From Thalassospira mesophila (GTDB lineage: Bacteria; Pseudomonadota; Alphaproteobacteria; Rhodospirillales; Thalassospiraceae), in contig NZ_JFKA01000006.1 in the NCBI RefSeq assembly GCF_002115755.1, forward strand, positions 62,001 to 126,000: a DNA stretch of 64,000 nt, written 5' to 3'. The stretch's first letter is position 1; every line of letters begins with the position of its first letter. Below are positions 18,901-27,024 of this stretch, in pieces. The position numbers were made by a program, and so were the translations under genes. Under the pieces are notes generated by a model. The model saw only the letters and a list, made by a program, of their open reading frames with translations. It was not told the origin of the DNA and made no database searches.

Positions 18901-20063
18901 AATTCTTTCCCCTGGGCGAGTATCTGGGCCTCGTTCTTAAAAGCAGCGCAGTCTCCCGATAGGGCGAGATAGGTATTGGCATAATCTTTGGTGTATTGTG
19001 CAAAAAATTCGGTTGACGTTGAATATCGTTCTGAATGGGAAATTTTTTGCACCATATAGGCGTAATAGAAATAATAGCTGCCCGGCAGATCGCGGGTTTC
19101 CTTGCGAGCCAGCCCCATATATTGCAGGCTTAGTTCGAAATCCTGTTCTTTAAAGGCGTGGGCCGCATATCGAAGCAAGTTTTCGGCCATCGTCTTGTTG
19201 TCATCAAAAAGGGCTTTTTCGGCTTCCCGGGCATTGGCAATCTTTTTGTCGCTCAGTTTGAACGTAAGGTATTTGGGCAACTCGACATTCGGTGTTTTCT
19301 TTTGCAACAGGCCCAACCGTTGCATTAGGGCGGGAAGGGCCTTTGGTGCGCAAGATGCGTTTTCTGTGTCTGAAACCGCGGTCGATATCATGGTCGTAAG
19401 GTTTTTCCGAACGATTTTTGCGTCCCAGATGTCAGAATAAACAAGGGTTGCTATCGATAGAAGCGGCACGGCAACCACGCAAGAGACCTTAAAAAATCCG
19501 CTGACCCGTGAGGCATCCTTGTCGCGACCGGTGATTAACCGCAAAAGCCCATAAAACGCCAGCAAGATGGCAAAGGCGGCCAAGAGTTGCTCAACAAAAA
19601 GCCAGTTGCTGAGCCATTTGGTGGCCAGCATGAGGCCGACAATCGCTGTTGCCCAGCCGATGTTTTCGTTTCGGCTGAGCAGGAAATTACCGCTCACAAT
19701 GACCGCAATAAAGGCGATGATGCGAATACTGGTATCCAGAAACGTATCTGTGCCAAATTGCGTGATCAGCCACCCGTTTGCGACGACGACAAGCCACAGC
19801 GCGCCCGGCAATATGAGATCGGTTACCTTGTTTTCGTGTCTTGGCTGATAGGCTTTGGCCTTTCGCGCGACAGGTTCTTCGGTTTCTGTATCATCCGGTG
19901 TCTCGTTCGTTTCTGTTGCGGGATCAATAAAACCGGTACTGGCAGAATAGTGAAAATCGCCTTTGCATGACGGGCAAATGATTTTCAGGACTTTATCCCT
20001 GAGGGGTATTCGGGTGGGTTCACCGCAAATCGGACAGTTAATAACGATCTTCTGCTCATCCAT
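18897..20063 (-). CDS. Zinc-ribbon membrane protein of unknown function
   Basis: No known function. The N terminus has a C-x2-C...C-x2-C zinc ribbon (Cys10, Cys13, Cys30, Cys33) of the kind that fronts many uncharacterised membrane proteins. A Glu/Thr-rich linker follows (about 50-65), then five or six hydrophobic segments between about 75 and 225. The C-terminal soluble domain of about 150 residues is helical and TPR-like (LLRYAAHAFKEQDFELSLQYMGLARKE). I use the ATG at 20063; in-frame GTG and TTG codons lie immediately upstream. It is the first gene of a two-gene unit whose second product is exported, so a shared envelope task is inferred. Confidence 0.72.
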   Translation of the reverse strand: MDEQKIVINCPICGEPTRIPLRDKVLKIICPSCKGDFHYSASTGFIDPATETNETPDDTETEEPVARKAKAYQPRHENKVTDLILPGALWLVVVANGWLITQFGTDTFLDTSIRIIAFIAVIVSGNFLLSRNENIGWATAIVGLMLATKWLSNWLFVEQLLAAFAILLAFYGLLRLITGRDKDASRVSGFFKVSCVVAVPLLSIATLVYSDIWDAKIVRKNLTTMISTAVSDTENASCAPKALPALMQRLGLLQKKTPNVELPKYLTFKLSDKKIANAREAEKALFDDNKTMAENLLRYAAHAFKEQDFELSLQYMGLARKETRDLPGSYYFYYAYMVQKISHSERYSTSTEFFAQYTKDYANTYLALSGDCAAFKNEAQILAQGKEL

Positions 20064-20084
20064 CACCAATACCCGATTTTGTAC

Positions 20085-20106
20085 TATAGAATTGTATAAT
20101 TCTATA
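20085..20106. promoter_or_regulatory. AT-rich palindrome in front of the two-gene cassette
   Basis: Nine-bp perfect arms (TATAGAATT and AATTCTATA) surround GTAT. The element lies 22 bp upstream of the zinc-ribbon membrane protein start, so it overlaps the likely promoter and may be an operator. No regulator gene is adjacent. Confidence 0.5.
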
Positions 20107-20186
20107 TATCGGTCTGGCTGATTTTGGAATGAGTTATTACGATTGAATCAATGTGTTAGGCAATCGCCTGGTTGGTTTTGCTGTGA

Positions 20187-20230
20187 TGAAAAACGGAACC
20201 CCGGATTTGGTGTTGGAAAACCCGGGGTTC
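20187..20230 (-). terminator. Terminator of the maiA-TRAP operon
   Basis: On the minus strand the stem GAACCCCGG/CCGGGGTTC is followed by CGTTTTTC. It lies 20 bp downstream of the dctM stop. Confidence 0.88.
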
Positions 20231-20249
20231 ATAACATCTCGTGAACAAA

Positions 20250-21563
20250 TCAATACCCGCCCAACCCCAGCATTTGCGGTAACCACATGATCAAACCGGG
20301 AATGGCGATCATAAGCACCACACGAATAAAATCCGCTGCCAGAAACGGTAAAATCCCGCGTGACAGGGTGGCGATGTTCATGTCGGGGGCAACACCCTGA
20401 ATGATGAACAAATTCATGCCAATCGGCGGGGTGATCAGGCCAATTTCAACCACCGACACCAGAACAACGCCAAACCATACCGGGTCATAGCCAACACCGG
20501 TTATTACGCTATAGGCGGGCACAACGGTCAGCAAAATCATGGAAAGGCTGTCCATGAAACAGCCCAGAACGACATAAAAAACCAGTAGTGAAATCAGCAC
20601 CGCCAGCGGCGAAAAACCCTGACTGGTGATCCAGTTAACCAGTGTTTGAGTCAGCCCGCTGGTTTCAATGAAAAAGTTAAATAACGATGCACCGATCAGG
20701 ATCAAAAAGATCATGCCGGTCATGCCAGCGGTTTCACGAATGCCGCTGCGTAAAACCGTCCAGGTCAGTTTTTTGCGGATAAAGGCAAACAGTAACGCCC
20801 CGCCCGCACCCACAGCGGCGGCTTCGGTGGGCGAAAACAACCCGGCGTAAATGCCGCCAATCACCAGCAGGATGAGAACAATCGCATCCCACATCCGCAA
20901 CAGCGCCCCCCAGCGTTGCGACCACGGGGTATAATCGCTGACAGGGGCCAGTTCAGGTTTGCGCATGACTTGTAAACGGATCGAGATGATATAAAGCACG
21001 GTTGCCAAAACACCGGGGATCATGGCCCCGGCAAACAGCGCGCCAATCGATTGTTCGGTCATCAGCGCATAAATCACCAGCAAGATAGAGGGCGGGATGA
21101 GAACGCCCAATGTGCCGCCCGCCGCAATCGACGCCCCGGCCAGGCTTTTGGCATAACCCCGGCTTTGCATTTCGGGCAGGGCCACACGACCCATGGTGGC
21201 ACAGGTCGCCAGCGATGATCCGCAAATGGCACCAAAAATGGCACTGGCCCCGACGCTGGATGCCGCAAGGCCGCCGCGACGGTGCCCGGCAAAGGCCGTT
21301 ATGCCGCGAAACAAATTACCCGACAGGCCGGAATGCGATGCAAACACCCCCATAAAGATGAACAAGGGTACTACCGAAAGCCCATAGGGAAATATCGCCT
21401 CGAACGGCAGGCTTGCCATCACATAGCTGGCCGAAGACCAGTCCATCAGCATCAAGGTGCCGCCAATGCCGACCAGCGCCATGGCAACGGCCACCGGCAC
21501 GCGCAGCAATGCCAAACCAAGGGCGACCACAAAGCCGATTAATCCTGCCCATTCCGTCGCCAT
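20250..21563 (-). CDS. TRAP transporter large permease (DctM type), homogentisate island
   Basis: This 437-residue inner-membrane subunit carries the sodium-driven transport path. It has about twelve hydrophobic segments and family stretches such as GGTLGVLIPPSILLVIYA and GLITPPIGMNLFIIQGV. Its ATG overlaps the small-subunit stop (TAATG). It is the last gene of maiA-dctP-dctQ-dctM. The link with maiA suggests import of an aromatic or short organic acid feeding tyrosine/homogentisate breakdown; the ligand itself is not visible. Confidence 0.92.
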   Translation of the reverse strand: MATEWAGLIGFVVALGLALLRVPVAVAMALVGIGGTLMLMDWSSASYVMASLPFEAIFPYGLSVVPLFIFMGVFASHSGLSGNLFRGITAFAGHRRGGLAASSVGASAIFGAICGSSLATCATMGRVALPEMQSRGYAKSLAGASIAAGGTLGVLIPPSILLVIYALMTEQSIGALFAGAMIPGVLATVLYIISIRLQVMRKPELAPVSDYTPWSQRWGALLRMWDAIVLILLVIGGIYAGLFSPTEAAAVGAGGALLFAFIRKKLTWTVLRSGIRETAGMTGMIFLILIGASLFNFFIETSGLTQTLVNWITSQGFSPLAVLISLLVFYVVLGCFMDSLSMILLTVVPAYSVITGVGYDPVWFGVVLVSVVEIGLITPPIGMNLFIIQGVAPDMNIATLSRGILPFLAADFIRVVLMIAIPGLIMWLPQMLGLGGY

Positions 21564-22099
21564 TAAATCGTCTCGCCCGTAAAAACAAATTTCAGAAATT
21601 TAACAAAACAAACCAGTGTCGACAGAGCCAACCCGCTGAGCAAAAACACCCAGAACAAAATCATCGGGATTGCCAGGTTTTGCGAGACATCGCCATAGGC
21701 CAGTTGTTCCATCGCCCGGCCCCATGACAGATAAAACAAAAACGCCATTAATGCCGCGCCGGTCAGCGGGATCAGGGCATCAATAATGTAAAAGAACCGC
21801 CGAAATATCCGCTTGCCAAACAGGTCCACCGTGACATGTGCGCCAGTGCTAAAGGCATGAGGAATGGCCCAGGATGCCGCCGCCATCACGCAAAACTGGG
21901 TTAAATCGACCGCCCCGATAAAAGACTGGCCGCCAATGCGCCGCCAGACAATATCGGCCACCACAACCGCAATCGCGCCAATCAGGGCGGTCATACCGGC
22001 AAAGGCGAAAATATCGGTGATGCGGGTCATGATATGGTCAAGGCGGCGAACCGCAGCATAGAGCTGCGGTTCATCACGAATGTGGGTCGGTTGGTTCAT
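21563..22099 (-). CDS. TRAP transporter small permease (DctQ type)
   Basis: A 178-residue membrane protein with four hydrophobic segments after an N-terminal cytoplasmic stretch of about 25 residues. It has the DctQ-type core AASWAIPHAFSTGAHVTVDLF. It overlaps dctP by ATGA and dctM by one base, so the three TRAP genes are tightly coupled. Confidence 0.9.
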   Translation of the reverse strand: MNQPTHIRDEPQLYAAVRRLDHIMTRITDIFAFAGMTALIGAIAVVVADIVWRRIGGQSFIGAVDLTQFCVMAAASWAIPHAFSTGAHVTVDLFGKRIFRRFFYIIDALIPLTGAALMAFLFYLSWGRAMEQLAYGDVSQNLAIPMILFWVFLLSGLALSTLVCFVKFLKFVFTGETI

Positions 22100-23154
22100 T
22101 TGTCGCCAGCGTGATATTTGGTGTCAAACTGCGTGACCAGTTCCTGGGCGCGCTGGTAAATGGCTTCGGGGTCTTTCACACCTTTGGCTTTCAGGCCCTC
22201 AAGGTATTCCTTGATCATGGGCTGAACGGCGTCTTTCCATTCGGCACGGGTTTTATCATCAATTTTGATGATTTCATTGCCATGCTTAACCGCATCGGCC
22301 TTGCCGGCGGCTTCCCATTTATCCCACCAGCCGCCAAATTTTGCGACCAGAGGATCGCCCGAAATTTCGTCAATCGCTTTGCGAACATCTTCGGGCAGGG
22401 AATCAAACTTTTTCTGGTTCATCAAAAAATAGAACCCGGCCACATAGGCCCCGGCATCGGTGTGGTATTTCAAAAGTTCGTTGGCTTTAACCGCATTAAC
22501 CAGGTCCCAGGTGGTAACCAGCCCGTCGATATTGCCTTTTTGCAGGTTTTCATAAATCGCCGAGGGCGGCAAACCAACCGGCGACGCCCCATACGATTCC
22601 AGCATGGCGGAAACCGCCGGGCTTGGCGTGCGCAAACGAAGACCTTTCAGGTCCTCAAGGGATCGTACCGGTTTATCAAGGGTATGGATCAACCCGCCTT
22701 CATGGGTGAACAGGGCCAGAACCTTGAAATCCTTGTAATCGCTGCCCAGCATGCCTTCTTTATACAGGTTCCACAGGGTTTCAGACCCGGAATCGGCATA
22801 TTTCACCAGAAACGGCATTTCAATAATCGATGCCGCCGGGTAACGGTCACGCGGAATACCGTTAAGGCCCACCGCCATGTCAATCACACCGGCACGCACC
22901 TGATCGGCCTGGCGGTCAATTTTACCAAAGGCCGATGTGGCATCGTAAATTTTAACTTCGACCTTGCCGTGGGTCTTTTCTTCTAACTGTTTGGCCCAGG
23001 GTTCCAGAAAATCCTTTTGAAAGCCGTGGCTGGGCGGCAGGTAATGGCTGATTTTAAGGGTAATTTCGGCGGCATTGGCATAGCTTGCCCCGGCAAGCAC
23101 CGTTGCGCCGACCAAAAGGCCAAGCATGGTTTTGCGGAAATTCAGATGTTTCAT
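22096..23154 (-). CDS. TRAP transporter periplasmic binding protein (DctP type)
   Basis: This 352-residue protein has a Sec signal peptide (cleaved after YANAA). The TRAP binding fold follows: a first strand ITLKISHYLPPSHGFQKDF, a conserved Arg region LKGLRLRTPSPAVSAML, and the GNIDGLVTTWDLVNA segment. The Arg in RLRTP is the residue that usually holds the substrate carboxylate, so the ligand should be an organic acid. The start follows a GGGAGAG ribosome site, and the gene lies 87 bp after maiA. Confidence 0.92.
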   Translation of the reverse strand: MKHLNFRKTMLGLLVGATVLAGASYANAAEITLKISHYLPPSHGFQKDFLEPWAKQLEEKTHGKVEVKIYDATSAFGKIDRQADQVRAGVIDMAVGLNGIPRDRYPAASIIEMPFLVKYADSGSETLWNLYKEGMLGSDYKDFKVLALFTHEGGLIHTLDKPVRSLEDLKGLRLRTPSPAVSAMLESYGASPVGLPPSAIYENLQKGNIDGLVTTWDLVNAVKANELLKYHTDAGAYVAGFYFLMNQKKFDSLPEDVRKAIDEISGDPLVAKFGGWWDKWEAAGKADAVKHGNEIIKIDDKTRAEWKDAVQPMIKEYLEGLKAKGVKDPEAIYQRAQELVTQFDTKYHAGDK

Positions 23155-23241
23155 GTTTCTCTCCCTGTTGTTTTGTCTTGTCTGGCGGCACCTGTTGCGG
23201 TGCAGCCGATTTGTTTCTGTTTCTGGTTCAGGCTGTTGGGA

Positions 23242-23880
23242 TTATTCCGGGGCGGCATTGGCAAAGGCAGGCAGGCTGGTGCAATGGGCATTCACTGCAC
23301 AAATGGCCGGGTAGGGCGATAAATCGACATCAAACCGCCGCGCATTATAAACCTGCGGCACAAGGCAGGTATCGGCCAGTGACAGGTCCGCCCCCAAACA
23401 AAACGGTCCGTTATTGCGGTGGGGTGCAATCAGGGCTTCAAGCGTGTCAAACCCCGCGCAAATCCAGTGGCGATACCATTCCTGTTTCGCATCGGCCGAC
23501 GCACCTAGCGTGTTGGTGATGTATTTTAAAATCCGCAAATTGTTCAACGGGTGAATGTCGCAGGCAATGGTATGGGCGACCTCGCGCACGCCAAGGGCGG
23601 CCAGCGGATCTGCCGGGATCAGGCGCGGGGATGGATACATCGCATCGAGCCATTCAATCAACGCCAGCGATTGGCCGAAGGTTTTGCCGCCAAAGGTAAA
23701 GGACGGCACCAGCCCCGATGGCTCGACCGATTTATAGAGGCTTTGCGATTGCGCGCCGGTGCGCAGATCAACAATCTCGACCGTTTCTGGCTGCAACCCT
23801 TTCAGATTAAGGGCGATGCGCACGCGGTACGAGGCCGATGAACGGAAGTAATCGTAAAAAGTCAGGTCGTTCAGTTTCAT
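23242..23880 (-). CDS. maiA: Maleylacetoacetate isomerase (zeta-class glutathione transferase)
   Basis: It isomerises maleylacetoacetate to fumarylacetoacetate with glutathione, between HmgA and FahA. The protein has 212 residues with an N-terminal thioredoxin-like domain and C-terminal helical domain. The zeta-class motif appears as SSASYRVRIAL (14-24). Ala replaces the Cys found in the SSCS form of animal enzymes, while the serines remain. The C-terminal domain has DLSLADTCLVPQVYNARR. It is the first gene of an operon with a TRAP transporter, an unusual partner that ties the importer to this pathway. Confidence 0.93.
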   Translation of the reverse strand: MKLNDLTFYDYFRSSASYRVRIALNLKGLQPETVEIVDLRTGAQSQSLYKSVEPSGLVPSFTFGGKTFGQSLALIEWLDAMYPSPRLIPADPLAALGVREVAHTIACDIHPLNNLRILKYITNTLGASADAKQEWYRHWICAGFDTLEALIAPHRNNGPFCLGADLSLADTCLVPQVYNARRFDVDLSPYPAICAVNAHCTSLPAFANAAPE

Positions 23881-24052
23881 CCCGGGCTCTTTTTTTTAAT
23901 GTGCCTTGGCTGCGTGCGGGGCCGTGCCCGCCTGCATAAAAAAGGGCATTGCCTTTGATATCGTCTGTTGGCGGCACCCCTGTTTTGGTGGCTCTGGCAA
24001 CGCGACGGCAGGGCAAAAGCGATTTCCTCTTTCAGATTGGAATTATGCTATA

Positions 24053-24058
24053 TATAAT
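24053..24058 (+). promoter_or_regulatory. Possible -10 box of the iclR-type gene
   Basis: TATAAT lies 41 bp upstream of the GTG start, inside an AT-rich patch in the otherwise GC-rich 218-bp divergent region between maiA and the IclR gene. I see no good -35 box, which may mean activator dependence. Confidence 0.4.
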
Positions 24059-24098
24059 GAATTACGCAATATGAAATTTTCACAGGCATTTTTTAATC

Positions 24099-24917
24099 GT
24101 GACCCCAACCCAACTTTCGCAACACGATGCCATTGACCCGACGGTCGAAGACGCTGGCGATACCCGCAAGGGTATTCAGTCGATCGAGGTCGGCGGGCGT
24201 ATTATTTCGGCCTTGTGCGATTTTCAATATCCCGTGCCGTTAAAGGATCTGGCCGCGGCGGTCGATATGCCGGCGGCAAAGGTGCATCGTTATCTGACCA
24301 GCCTGGCGCGCATCGGGCTGGCGTTTCAGGATGACCAATCGGGCTTGTATGGTTTGGGGCCAATGGCCTTGCGCATGGGCTTATCGGCGATTGAACGCAA
24401 TGATGTGGTGATGCGCGCCGGGCGTTTATTGCGCAGCCTTACCCTTGAATGGCGATCTTCCGGGCATTTGGCGATTTGGGGCGAACGCGGCCCGGTGTTG
24501 ATCCGCACCGAACATGGCGGGCCGCCGGTTATTTCGACCATGGGGTTGGGCACGGTGATGCCGCTGTTGCGATCCGCCACCGGGCAGGCATTTTTGGCCG
24601 CTATGCCACGCTCGGCAATTGAACATGTCATTGTCGCCGAGCAGGAAATTCTGGGCTGGAACGATGCCACGGTGGATCAGTTGATCACGGAAACCGGTAA
24701 ACGCGGGGCGGCCGTGATTGAGGGTGACATTGTGCCGGGCCTGTCGGCGATCAGCGCGCCGGTTTTTAATCTTGACGGGGCAGTGGCGTGCTGCGTCACC
24801 CTGATGAACCCGCAGGCCAATTATTTTCAGCCCGGTCATGCCGCCTTTGAGGCGTTTTTGCACGAAATTGATCTGTTTAATCATAGCTGGGGCGGGCGCG
24901 CCCGTGCGGCCCCCTGA
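24099..24917 (+). CDS. IclR-family transcriptional regulator
   Basis: This 272-residue protein starts at a GTG. It has an N-terminal winged helix (about 20-85, including FQYPVPLKDLAAAVDMPAAKVHRYLTSL) and the IclR effector domain (about 100-265). It is divergent from maiA and the TRAP genes, so it is a good candidate for controlling that operon in response to an aromatic acid, as IclR proteins often do. It is convergent with the MarR gene, only 8 bp away. Confidence 0.92.
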   Translation: MTPTQLSQHDAIDPTVEDAGDTRKGIQSIEVGGRIISALCDFQYPVPLKDLAAAVDMPAAKVHRYLTSLARIGLAFQDDQSGLYGLGPMALRMGLSAIERNDVVMRAGRLLRSLTLEWRSSGHLAIWGERGPVLIRTEHGGPPVISTMGLGTVMPLLRSATGQAFLAAMPRSAIEHVIVAEQEILGWNDATVDQLITETGKRGAAVIEGDIVPGLSAISAPVFNLDGAVACCVTLMNPQANYFQPGHAAFEAFLHEIDLFNHSWGGRARAAP

Positions 24918-24925
24918 TGATTGAA

Positions 24926-25354
24926 TTACATGCTGTTGAGTTTGCCAAGCAGGGTCGTCAGCGCCTCAAAGTCCTTGTCGCCCAGAAAATCGCGGACTTT
25001 TTGATTATAGGCAATGCCCGCCTGGCACAGGGATAAAAAGGCGCTTTCGCCTTGTCTGGTTAATTCGATCAGGTGAATGCGGCGGTCGTTTTCATCTTGT
25101 CGGCGTTTTAGCCAGCGCCGCGTTTCGATGGAATGAACCGCACGGGAAACCTTGGTTTTATGCAGGCCGGTGCGAATGCCGATATCGGTTGCGGTTTGCG
25201 CGCCATACTGGCCAAGGGTGGCAAGAACGCGCCATTCCGACCGGGTCATTTTATAGCGGTCGCGGTAAATATCGGCAAAGCCAAGGCTGACTTTTTCGCT
25301 GGTGTGATGCAGCAAAAATGGCAGGAAACCGTGCAGGTCGAATTTTTCTGTCAT
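24926..25354 (-). CDS. MarR-family regulator, divergent from hmgA
   Basis: This 142-residue winged-helix protein contains the MarR core ([18 protein letters not shown], then a recognition region and the wing [16 protein letters not shown]). It diverges from hmgA across 79 bp that hold a perfect 22-bp palindrome. Repression of hmgA relieved by homogentisate or a related acid is the likely logic, known for other hmg regulators; here it is inferred from arrangement and operator. Confidence 0.92.
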   Translation of the reverse strand: MTEKFDLHGFLPFLLHHTSEKVSLGFADIYRDRYKMTRSEWRVLATLGQYGAQTATDIGIRTGLHKTKVSRAVHSIETRRWLKRRQDENDRRIHLIELTRQGESAFLSLCQAGIAYNQKVRDFLGDKDFEALTTLLGKLNSM

Positions 25355-25387
25355 CGCGTTTGATCGCTGTTTGATAGTTACAAAAAT

Positions 25388-25409
25388 TATAGTTACGAAT
25401 GTAACTATA
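25388..25409. promoter_or_regulatory. Candidate MarR operator upstream of hmgA
   Basis: A perfect palindrome, TATAGTTAC-GAAT-GTAACTATA, is preceded by an extra half-site GATAGTTAC at 25372-25380. The spacing is typical of MarR-dimer sites, and it lies 24 bp upstream of the hmgA ATG and 33 bp upstream of the MarR start. Confidence 0.75.
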
Positions 25410-25433
25410 TCAAATAATGTTAGGGAGAAGGCA

Positions 25434-26807
25434 ATGAGTGATCACATTGTTTTAGCAAAAAAGAACCCGGCACCAAACACGGGCGATTTGCAATATATGC
25501 CCGGTTTTGGCAATGATTTTGAAACCGAATGCCTGCCCGGTGTGTTGCCGCAAGGCCGAAACAGCCCGCAAAAATGCGCCTATGGCCTTTATGCCGAACA
25601 GCTTTCAGGATCGCCCTTTACCGCCCCGCGCGGCACCAATGAACGCTCCTGGCTGTATCGTATTCGCCCCAGCGTGCGCCACAATGGCCGGTTTGAAACA
25701 CTTGATTTGCCGCATTGGAAAACAGCTCCCTGCCTGAATGACCATACCCTTGCATTGGGCCAGTTGCGGTGGGACCCGGTGGATATGCCAACCACCCCGA
25801 CCGATTTTATCGCCGGGATGCGCACCATCACCACGGCGGGCGATGCACTGGGCCAGTCGGGCATGGCGACTCATGTTTATGTGTGCAATGCCGATATGGT
25901 CGATGATTACTTTTTTAATGCCGATGCAGAATTGCTGGTGGTGCCGCAAATTGGCACGCTGCGCATTTTCACCGAACTGGGGATTATGGACGTTGCGCCG
26001 TTAGAAGTTGCGTTAATTCCGCGCGGCATGATGTTCAAGGTTTCCATTCTCGATGCTGGTGCCGATGGCGGGGCGCGCGGATATGTGTGCGAAAATTACG
26101 GGGCGAAATTTACTCTGCCCGAACGCGGGCCGATTGGCGCAAACTGCCTTGCCAACCCGCGCGATTTTAAAACACCCGTTGCCGCCTATGAAGACAAGGA
26201 AACACCGTGCCGGGTGCTGGTAAAATGGTGCGGGCAGTTTCATGTTACCGATATTGGCCATTCTCCGCTGGATGTTGTGGGCTGGCATGGCAATTACACC
26301 CCGTTCAAATACGATTTGCGCACCTTTTCACCGGTCGGCGCGATTTTGTTTGATCACCCGGACCCGTCGATTTTTACCGTGTTAACCGCGCCATCGGGCG
26401 AAGCCGGCACGGCGAATATCGATTTTGTTATTTTTCCGCCGCGCTGGATGGTGGCGGAAAACACCTTTCGCCCGCCCTGGTATCACCGCAACATCATGAG
26501 CGAGTTTATGGGCCTGATCGAAGGCCAGTATGATGCCAAGGAACAAGGCTTCGTTCCCGGTGGCATGAGCCTGCATAACATGATGCTGGCCCACGGCCCC
26601 GATGCGGAGGGTTTCACCAAGGCATCGGAAATGGAATTAAAACCGGTCAAGCAGGAAGGCACAATGGCCTTTATGTTTGAAACCCGTTTTCCCCAGCAAC
26701 TGACCCGCTTTGCCGCCGAATTGCCCGGCCTGCAAAACGATTATCAGGAGTGCTGGCAAGGGCTGGAACGCCGGTTTGATGGCACCCCTGAAGGGCGCCA
26801 GGATTAG
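25434..26807 (+). CDS. hmgA: Homogentisate 1,2-dioxygenase
   Basis: It cleaves the homogentisate ring to maleylacetoacetate using Fe(II) and O2. I start at the ATG at 25434, which follows GGGAGAAGG; the frame is open from 25371 across the operator. The 457-residue protein shows the full iron triad His351 (YHRNIMSEF), Glu357 and His387 (LAHGPD), with the same 6- and 30-residue spacing as the human enzyme. The opening [12 protein letters not shown] is typical of the family. It is separated from fahA by 217 bp of structured sequence. Confidence 0.96.
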   Translation: MSDHIVLAKKNPAPNTGDLQYMPGFGNDFETECLPGVLPQGRNSPQKCAYGLYAEQLSGSPFTAPRGTNERSWLYRIRPSVRHNGRFETLDLPHWKTAPCLNDHTLALGQLRWDPVDMPTTPTDFIAGMRTITTAGDALGQSGMATHVYVCNADMVDDYFFNADAELLVVPQIGTLRIFTELGIMDVAPLEVALIPRGMMFKVSILDAGADGGARGYVCENYGAKFTLPERGPIGANCLANPRDFKTPVAAYEDKETPCRVLVKWCGQFHVTDIGHSPLDVVGWHGNYTPFKYDLRTFSPVGAILFDHPDPSIFTVLTAPSGEAGTANIDFVIFPPRWMVAENTFRPPWYHRNIMSEFMGLIEGQYDAKEQGFVPGGMSLHNMMLAHGPDAEGFTKASEMELKPVKQEGTMAFMFETRFPQQLTRFAAELPGLQNDYQECWQGLERRFDGTPEGRQD

Positions 26808-26857
26808 TGTTAAAGCTGGTTGATCGGAAATCGGCCAACCAGCCCTCAATCGGCGGG

Positions 26858-26949
26858 AGGGCTTCTTGGAAGCCCTTGCCTTACGCGGCATAAGCGGCGC
26901 GGTGCCGTCGCACCTAACCACGTCCCTGCGAATTGACTTCGCAGAGACG
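26858..26949. repeat. Three successive hairpins between hmgA and fahA
   Basis: Three inverted repeats follow each other. They are AGGGCTTC-TTG-GAAGCCCT (26858-26876), GGTGC-CGTC-GCACC (26901-26914), and CGTC-C-CTGCGAA-TTGAC-TTCGCAG-A-GACG (26921-26949). None has a clear T-tract. The 217-bp gap holds no gene. The cluster could be an attenuator, an mRNA-processing site, a small RNA or a REP-like palindromic unit. Confidence 0.6.
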
Positions 26950-27024
26950 AGGAAAACCCAAATTTCACTATTTGAAATATAATTTTAAAAATAGCCGGAA
27001 ACATCCGGCAAGGAGACAGGACCG

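Noticed and set aside
18897..20063. Anti-phage defence gene
   Set aside because: A zinc ribbon plus membrane segments can occur in defence systems, but there is no nuclease, ATPase or toxin partner, so the claim cannot be supported.
22111..22986. 291-codon plus-strand frame opposite dctP
   Set aside because: It is the antisense shadow of a clear TRAP binding-protein gene and has no family resemblance of its own.
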